This document shows positions 23,734-27,684 of a DNA stretch of 27,684 nucleotides, piece after piece. Below the pieces are notes generated by a model. It worked only from the letters and a program-made list of their open reading frames with translations, was not told the origin of the DNA and ran no database searches. Each line of letters begins with the position of its first letter. Position 1 is the stretch's first letter. This DNA is from Rhodobacteraceae bacterium UBA3069. Lineage in GTDB: Bacteria; Pseudomonadota; Alphaproteobacteria; Rhodobacterales; Rhodobacteraceae. The stretch covers positions 24,108 through 51,791 of the forward strand of contig DFBX01000086.1 of assembly GCA_002366795.1 (NCBI GenBank). The letters run 5' to 3'. The position numbers were made by a program, and so were the translations under genes.

Positions 23734-24906
23734 TTAACGAGCAGCGGTCATCTGCACAATATTCGAAACAGGTACTGACCCGCATTCCACCTCAATTTGT
23801 TGGGCAATGGAATTCACGTCTTGGTGCGACATTGACCCCTGATCGTAAATCCCCTGAACGCCTTTCTCAACGTCACCGCGCAACTGGTCGATGATGTAGG
23901 CGGGCAGTCGCAGGCGGCGGGCCGCAGTCGTAAACAGGCGTCTTGCATCGTGCGGAGTCGCGCGCGCCCCCTCCCCGTGCAGGTGGCAGCAGGAGTAGAT
24001 ATGCTTTTCGGCGTCGTATTGTGGGAACACCCACTCGCTGTGCCGGGGAAGCCTGCGCAACGACGCGACAACACGGTCAGCTAACGGGAATGTCACGCCC
24101 GTTCCGTTCTTCAACTCAGCGACGTGCAGAAGTGCGTTGTCGAGATCAAGGTCGGACCAACGCAGTTCCCGCACGTTCTTATCCCGCAATCCTGTGAACA
24201 GCATCAATTCCCAAGCCGTGCCGATGATCAGGTTCCGCCGCTTCTTTTCGTCGATCATGTCGAGGATTGGCCAGCGACTGTCCACGTCGAACTTCACCTT
24301 GTTGTTCTTCGGTTTGTACTTCACCTTTTTCAGGGCTTGAGCAACATCGGGAATACGGCGCACGAGCGAGGCACGTTTAAACGCGGTGCCGATGATCTGA
24401 CGCAGGTGCTGCTGCGTACTCGTCGGCTTGCCCTTCTCATCGACATGCGGTGCAAGGGCGCGCTCAAGGTCGGGCAGCGTCAGTTCGTCAATGGACCGCT
24501 TGAACAGGTTGGCCAAGTGGCGGTCAATTTGGTCACGGTAATAGTCCTTGGTTTGATCAGAGGCGTCCGACTGTTCGATATGAGATTCAATCGCATCGAG
24601 CAGCGTGTGGATGCGCGTTGATGTGGCGTCTGTTCGCGACTTGATCGCTCCAATTCGTTCTTTCGCCACATCACGGGCATGGAACACCGTGGGCAGATCG
24701 GGCCAGCGCCCGAGCGTAAACGATTTCACTTTGCCGTCGATACGCTTTGACAGCATCCACGTCTTCGTCGTTGCGCCGACAACAAGGCGGATACCGCGAG
24801 CGTCAGGATCAGCTTTGATTGACGGGTCCGAGTAGATGACATTGCGCCCGGGCGTCGGCTTGATCTTCGCGACGGCGGGCCGTTTGGTTAGGTCATGGTG
24901 TGGCAT
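23734..24906 (-). CDS. int: Tyrosine recombinase/integrase (390 aa)
   Basis: This enzyme integrates and excises the element at the tRNA-Asn attachment site. It has the P4-type layout: an N-terminal arm-binding domain of about 95 residues (IRLVVGATTKTWMLSKRIDGK, SFTLGRWP), a core-binding helical domain (about 98-195) and a catalytic domain. Catalytic residues visible are R241 in TGLRDKNVREL, K266 in ELKNGTG, H319 and R322 in TPHDARRLF, and the nucleophile Y354 in GIYDQGS. The usual LGH ahead of the tyrosine is replaced by RGD, an unusual second-histidine position. The ATG at 24906 is directly preceded by copies of the 11-bp motif, so the enzyme may repress its own gene. It is 145 bp from attR. 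Confidence 0.94.
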   Translation of the reverse strand: MPHHDLTKRPAVAKIKPTPGRNVIYSDPSIKADPDARGIRLVVGATTKTWMLSKRIDGKVKSFTLGRWPDLPTVFHARDVAKERIGAIKSRTDATSTRIHTLLDAIESHIEQSDASDQTKDYYRDQIDRHLANLFKRSIDELTLPDLERALAPHVDEKGKPTSTQQHLRQIIGTAFKRASLVRRIPDVAQALKKVKYKPKNNKVKFDVDSRWPILDMIDEKKRRNLIIGTAWELMLFTGLRDKNVRELRWSDLDLDNALLHVAELKNGTGVTFPLADRVVASLRRLPRHSEWVFPQYDAEKHIYSCCHLHGEGARATPHDARRLFTTAARRLRLPAYIIDQLRGDVEKGVQGIYDQGSMSHQDVNSIAQQIEVECGSVPVSNIVQMTAAR

Positions 24907-24908
24907 TG

Positions 24909-24989
24909 CTATTCAACATCCTATTCAACAATTGATACCGGCATACTACGGTATACAACCTGTGGTTGAACAGTTGTTTTTTGTTGAAT
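24909..24989. repeat. 11-bp motif cluster between int and attR
   Basis: CTATTCAACAT (24909-24919) and CTATTCAACAA (24921-24931) are in direct orientation, and an inverted partial copy (TTGTTGAAT, 24981-24989) lies nearer attR. An ATACCG/CGGTAT inverted repeat (24935-24954) stands between them. These are candidate integrase arm sites that overlap the int leader. Confidence 0.68.
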
Positions 24990-25050
24990 TACAGTGCTTT
25001 ACCTTATTTTTATGATGTAATGGGGCGAAACACCGGTGGCCGCCTGTTCC

Positions 25051-25097
25051 CTGTTAATCAATTGGTCGTAGGTTCGATCCCTACCGCCGGAGCCAAA
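25051..25097 (+). other. attR: right copy of the 47-bp repeat (tRNA-Asn 3' fragment)
   Basis: Identical to 9861-9907. It is only the 3' portion of the tRNA without the 5' half, so it is not a functional tRNA. It marks the original downstream half displaced by integration. Confidence 0.93.
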
Positions 25098-25234
25098 CCC
25101 CTTTGATTTCATTGGGAAATTTGGCGTGACCCAAGTTCTACTAACAACCTACTGCTGCAATAGCATTGGTTACTTGGGGCAATTCCGCTCCGCCGGTGCT
25201 CACGAAAGCGTGAACAGGTTGGCGTGAACCCATT

Positions 25235-25813
25235 TTATTTTGAAGCCTTATACCACGCGATAAAGGCATCACTCACGCTCTTGGCGTCTGACCGTAAACG
25301 TATCGCAGCGTCGTATGCGAGCGCTCTTTCAATAGAATATTTGCCGCGTTCGAACCTGTCGCGAGAAACCGCACGCCAAGGATCAAGTTCACCGTCGCGT
25401 GTCGCGGGACCGCGACCTTTCCCTGCGGCGTAGTCGTCGAAGTGTTCGATCATATCACGGATGGCTTTCAGGCCATTTTGCCCGTCAATCTCAAAATTTC
25501 GGTCGAAACGCGCAAGGATTTCTCTTGCCTCCGCATTTACATTGTTAAGTTGTGTCAGCGTTTTAACAGTGACCCTATAAAGCCACAGACGAATGATAAA
25601 GTTCTCCCAATGGTATTCATCTTCCATCAACTCAGTAACATCGCTCGCAGGTTCATCTAGCGCCCGCCAAGACAGAACAAGCATATTCCATGCGTGGGTA
25701 TGACGCGGTTTGTAGTAATCCCAAACAATTGCCTGCTTTTCGTGATCCGAAATCTCGTTCAAGCGCACCCCCTCATTTTCCAATACAAGGATCATACACG
25801 AGGGTCGCAACAT
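25235..25813 (-). CDS. Hypothetical protein with possible HEPN-like motif (192 aa)
   Basis: I do not recognise the family with certainty. The protein is helical with many aromatic residues (WDYYKPRHTHAWNMLVLSW). It contains R119 and H124 in the arrangement R-x4-H within AIRDMIEHFDDYAAGKGRG, which is the spacing of the HEPN RNase motif found in several toxins and abortive-infection proteins. This is suggestive only. The ATG at 25813 follows directly after a terminator hairpin, so an internal ATG at 25795 may be the real start; neither has a clear ribosome site. It is outside the att repeats, so it belongs to the host or an older insertion. Confidence 0.68.
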   Translation of the reverse strand: MLRPSCMILVLENEGVRLNEISDHEKQAIVWDYYKPRHTHAWNMLVLSWRALDEPASDVTELMEDEYHWENFIIRLWLYRVTVKTLTQLNNVNAEAREILARFDRNFEIDGQNGLKAIRDMIEHFDDYAAGKGRGPATRDGELDPWRAVSRDRFERGKYSIERALAYDAAIRLRSDAKSVSDAFIAWYKASK

Positions 25814-25843
25814 AGAAAGGCCGCGCCCCTTTGAGACGCGGCC
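25814..25843 (-). terminator. Terminator-like hairpin downstream of the 26407 gene
   Basis: On the minus strand GGCCGCG (25843-25837) pairs with CGCGGCC (25825-25819) and is followed by TTTCT. It would end the two-gene transcript from 26988. Confidence 0.55.
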
Positions 25844-25921
25844 CCGGCGCGGTCCATGACGCGCCTATGCAACGGGGAATAGGCCGCAAGCTATTCCGCA
25901 CCGCCGCAATCTGAAAACCTG

Positions 25922-26407
25922 CTAGGGATGCTGACACAGGGCCGTAACTGCGGGCCGATCTGCGACAGGGATTGCCCACAGTGGGACACACAGGCAGGCC
26001 ACGGCGTCTAGGTCGATATCACCCAGCCCTTCCCCGGCCAGCACGTCCACAATCGACTGCGAGGGCGATATCAGGGCCAGTGTCAGCACGTCGGGCAAGT
26101 CCACGCCCAGCTTGTGCCCGAACAGGTGCCCCAGCCGCCTGACAAGCGCAGGGTGGCCGTGCGGTTCATTTTCCAACCGGGGCTTGGGCAGTATCGCGGG
26201 CATCTGACCAGTGGGCACCAATAGGGCAAGCCCGTTTTCGGCCAACTCCGACAGGTTCGGCCAATCGGTTGACGCAGGATCGACGGGAAGCAAGGTCGCG
26301 TACGGCCCGACAAGGATTTGGTCCTTGCCAAGTGGCGCACGACGCATACGTGACGACTGCGTTAGCCAATCCGATATGGCCTTTATGTCCGATTGCGCCG
26401 GGGTCAT
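25922..26407 (-). CDS. Hypothetical protein (161 aa), second gene of a pair
   Basis: I do not recognise this protein. The ATG at 26407 lies 2 bp after the stop of the upstream gene, so the pair is co-translated. The chain has a proline-rich middle and an aliphatic C-terminal half (LALISPSQSIVDVLAGEGLGDIDLDAVACLCVPLWAIPVADRPAV) without clear membrane segments. Base composition is like the host or a host-adapted prophage. Together with the upstream gene it may be the remnant of a longer phage or element operon cut by the IS3 insertion. Confidence 0.65.
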   Translation of the reverse strand: MTPAQSDIKAISDWLTQSSRMRRAPLGKDQILVGPYATLLPVDPASTDWPNLSELAENGLALLVPTGQMPAILPKPRLENEPHGHPALVRRLGHLFGHKLGVDLPDVLTLALISPSQSIVDVLAGEGLGDIDLDAVACLCVPLWAIPVADRPAVTALCQHP

Positions 26408-26409
26408 GA

Positions 26410-26988
26410 CTACGCGACTTCGACGTGCGACGCGGCTTGTTCGGCAATCGTCGGGTTGTAGAAGCTGGAATGGATACCGGCAATTGCCTTGTCGTAGCGC
26501 GGCAGAAGCCCTTGCAGTTCAACGCCTTGGTCCATTGCATTGTACGCGGATGGTGCGTGTTTCTCTACGACGTCCAGCCGCAACTTGCTGTGCGACTTTT
26601 CGTTGATCCCCAACAGGAAGTTGGGCGCGTTGTACAGCACGGCGGCAAGCTGCGGTTCGTCCATTGCGGTTTTGCGGATTTGGGCAATGCCCCCGTCCTT
26701 GCCCGCTTGTTCCTTCACCCAATCCATAATCTGTGCGTCGATTGCGCTGCGTTCGCCTCGCATTTCAAAGAACGCGTCGGCAACGGCCTGCCCGTCTTGC
26801 ATCAGGTCTTCGGCCTTGGCCGCGAGTTGATTGCGGGTGAAGGCCAGTTGCTTCGCCGTGTTTTCGGCAATCTGTTTCGCGGCGGCGTGCTTGGCGACGT
26901 CGGTGCGCGTACGATCCTGCACAAGCGCCACGGCACGTTCGACGCCCTTGCGCAGTACGTCTTGCGCGTCGGTGATTGTCTGCCCCAT
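26410..26988 (-). CDS. Hypothetical helical protein next to IS remnant (192 aa)
   Basis: I do not recognise this protein. It is mostly helical, with a long charged N-terminal helix (DAQDVLRKGVERAVALVQ to NQLAAKAEDLMQDG) and a C-terminal part that includes LPRYDKAIAGIHSSFYNPT. Lack of a ribosome site before the ATG at 26988 and the nearby IS junction at about 27022 leave open whether upstream sequence was lost; an in-frame stop lies just upstream. Such coiled, alanine-rich proteins are frequent in prophage virion operons, but I cannot name it. Confidence 0.6.
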   Translation of the reverse strand: MGQTITDAQDVLRKGVERAVALVQDRTRTDVAKHAAAKQIAENTAKQLAFTRNQLAAKAEDLMQDGQAVADAFFEMRGERSAIDAQIMDWVKEQAGKDGGIAQIRKTAMDEPQLAAVLYNAPNFLLGINEKSHSKLRLDVVEKHAPSAYNAMDQGVELQGLLPRYDKAIAGIHSSFYNPTIAEQAASHVEVA

Positions 26989-27021
26989 GGGCCAAAATAC
27001 TCATACACAGAAGATCGGACA

Positions 27022-27374
27022 CTCTCCTTCCTCAGCAAATACGGGAAGATCGGGTGCTGTGGATGCGGCTGACTGGTTCGTGGGCGCTTGTAAATCGCCT
27101 CCAGACCCATCTTCGCCATCAACCGTCTGACACGATGGCGTCCCACGACGGTGCCTTCCCGGCGCAGATAGGCGGCAATCTGGCGGCTACCGAAAAACGG
27201 ATACCTGGTGAACACGCGGTCGATCTCTTTCATCATCGACAACGTGAGTGCGTCGATGCCAACCGGGGTGTAGTAGAATACCGACCGGCTCAGGTTCACC
27301 AGCTTGCATTGCTGGCTGATGCTCAACCTGGGATGCTCGCGCTGGATCATTGAGCCCTTCCGACAAAAAATCAT
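27022..27374 (-). pseudogene. IS3-family transposase orfB, 3'-truncated
   Basis: The N-terminal HTH_21-like part is clear: MIQREHPRLSISQQC, LSRSVFYYTPVG, YPFFGSRQIAAYL, GRHRVRRLMAKMGLEAIYKR, then HPQHPIFPYLLRK. The integrase core with the three acidic residues is lost. It overlaps orfA in another frame; a TTTTTT run at the overlap is a possible slippage site in the intact element. Confidence 0.85.
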
Positions 27375-27618
27375 TCTCCACCGCCAGCCTCCCGATTTTG
27401 GCGTGCAGCTCCTTTACTTCCGCCTCGGTCGGGCCACGCTGCTTGCCACCCGAGAACTCGTCCGCCATGCCCTCGACGGCCTGCCGTTTCCAAGTGCTGA
27501 CCTGGTTCGGGTGCAGCTGATGCTTCGCTGCGATCTCCTGGATCGTCTTGTCGCCTCGCAGCGCTTCCAAAGCCACTTTGGCTTTAAACTGATCTGTAAA
27601 GTTCCGGCGCTTTGCCAT
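27187..27618 (-). CDS. IS3-family transposase orfA (helix-turn-helix)
   Basis: OrfA binds the element ends and makes the frameshifted transposase with orfB. The HTH is clear: RRNFTDQFKAKVALEALRGD, TIQEIAAKHQLHPNQVSTWK, and then the leucine-zipper-like LHAKIGRLAVENDFL. Beyond about residue 90 the frame runs through orfB in the wrong frame, giving an unusually long 143-aa reading frame; the functional part is the first 90 residues. The start is preceded by a GGGA-type ribosome site. Confidence 0.8.
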   Translation of the reverse strand: MAKRRNFTDQFKAKVALEALRGDKTIQEIAAKHQLHPNQVSTWKRQAVEGMADEFSGGKQRGPTEAEVKELHAKIGRLAVENDFLSEGLNDPARASQVEHQPAMQAGEPEPVGILLHPGWHRRTHVVDDERDRPRVHQVSVFR

Positions 27619-27658
27619 TTTCGTATCCCTTCAAAGGTTTGGGATACACCTTAGCTGA

Positions 27659-27684
27659 CTGTCCAGTTTTCTGGGACCACTTCA
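27659..27684. repeat. Terminal inverted repeat of the IS3-family element
   Basis: Read on the minus strand the end begins TGAAGTGGTCCCAGAAAACT, typical of this IS3 group. The matching partner end is absent from the window. Confidence 0.65.

Larger units (their letters stand above)
9861..25097. mobile_element. 15.2-kb integrated phage-satellite-like element in tRNA-Asn
   Basis: The boundaries are a perfect 47-bp direct repeat formed by the 3' part of tRNA-Asn. Inside are a tyrosine integrase next to the right end, an AlpA-like HTH gene, a primase-helicase, a palindrome-rich gene-free stretch, a portal, a scaffold-like protein, a TerS-like protein and a two-gene terminase large subunit, all on the minus strand. 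Membrane and small unknown genes fill the left end. I find no capsid, tail, lysis or protease gene. Base composition is visibly less GC-rich than the flanks, especially at 18158-20155. All main genes are intact and tightly packed, many with stop-start overlaps, which argues against decay. The best reading is a phage satellite that brings its own packaging motor; a reduced prophage is the alternative. Confidence 0.88.
27022..27684 (-). mobile_element. Truncated IS3-family insertion sequence
   Basis: The terminal end near 27684, a complete orfA start and the N-terminal part of orfB are present. Similarity to IS3-family transposase stops after HPIFPYLLRK at about 27022-27027, where unrelated sequence leading to the 26988 gene begins. 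The DDE catalytic domain and the other end are absent, so this copy cannot move alone. Confidence 0.85.

Noticed and set aside
25051..25097. A second tRNA-Asn
   Set aside because: Only the part from the anticodon loop to CCA is present; the 5' half is missing, so it is the attR fragment.
9861..25097. CRISPR array or other regular spaced repeats
   Set aside because: The repeats seen are short, few and irregularly placed; no array of direct repeats with uniform spacers is present.
25121..25232. Direct repeat TTGGCGTGA(A)CCCA at 25121-25133 and 25219-25232
   Set aside because: Two short imperfect copies about 98 bp apart just outside attR; too little to assign a role.

Overview
The window looks like chromosome from an alphaproteobacterium, most likely Rhodobacteraceae (roseobacter group). 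The reasons are the GC-rich host genes, a stand-alone corrinoid protein followed by a DUF1638 protein, the purM-purN pair, ribonuclease D, SufE, and an EnvZ-type kinase divergent from an MBL hydrolase. The genus cannot be named from the sequence alone.

Positions 1-9830 are ordinary host chromosome: a small cysteine-rich protein, a PA0069-type radical SAM protein (-), a corrinoid protein and DUF1638 protein (+), SufE (-), a small lipoprotein (+), rnd (-), purM-purN (-), a CAT-anticodon tRNA, a histidine kinase (-), an MBL-fold hydrolase (+) and tRNA-Asn(GTT).

Positions 9861-25097 are a 15.2-kb integrated element. It is bounded by a perfect 47-bp direct repeat made of the 3' part of tRNA-Asn. 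The main block is on the minus strand. Reading leftward from the right end it holds: tyrosine integrase, AlpA-like HTH protein, a 1015-aa primase-helicase, a 620-bp gene-free palindrome-rich stretch (candidate origin), a membrane protein with five zinc ribbons, a small protein, a DUF4055-type portal, a winged-helix protein, a scaffold-like coiled-coil protein, a small protein, a TerS-like protein, and a terminase large subunit split into separate ATPase and nuclease genes. At the left end are two four-helix membrane proteins and three small unknown genes. I see no major capsid, head-completion, tail, lysis or structural-protease gene. The element therefore looks like a phage satellite, or a strongly reduced prophage, that carries its own integration, replication and DNA-packaging motor and would need a helper for capsid and tail. 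An 11-bp motif (CTATTCAACA followed by A or T) is tandem near attL, tandem in front of int, and forms a perfect palindrome in the candidate origin. This suggests one element-encoded protein acts at both ends and at the middle.

Positions 25098-27684 are accessory sequence beyond attR: a possible HEPN-fold protein, two unrecognised adjacent genes, and a truncated IS3-family element whose orfB lost its DDE domain. No CRISPR array or rRNA gene is visible.
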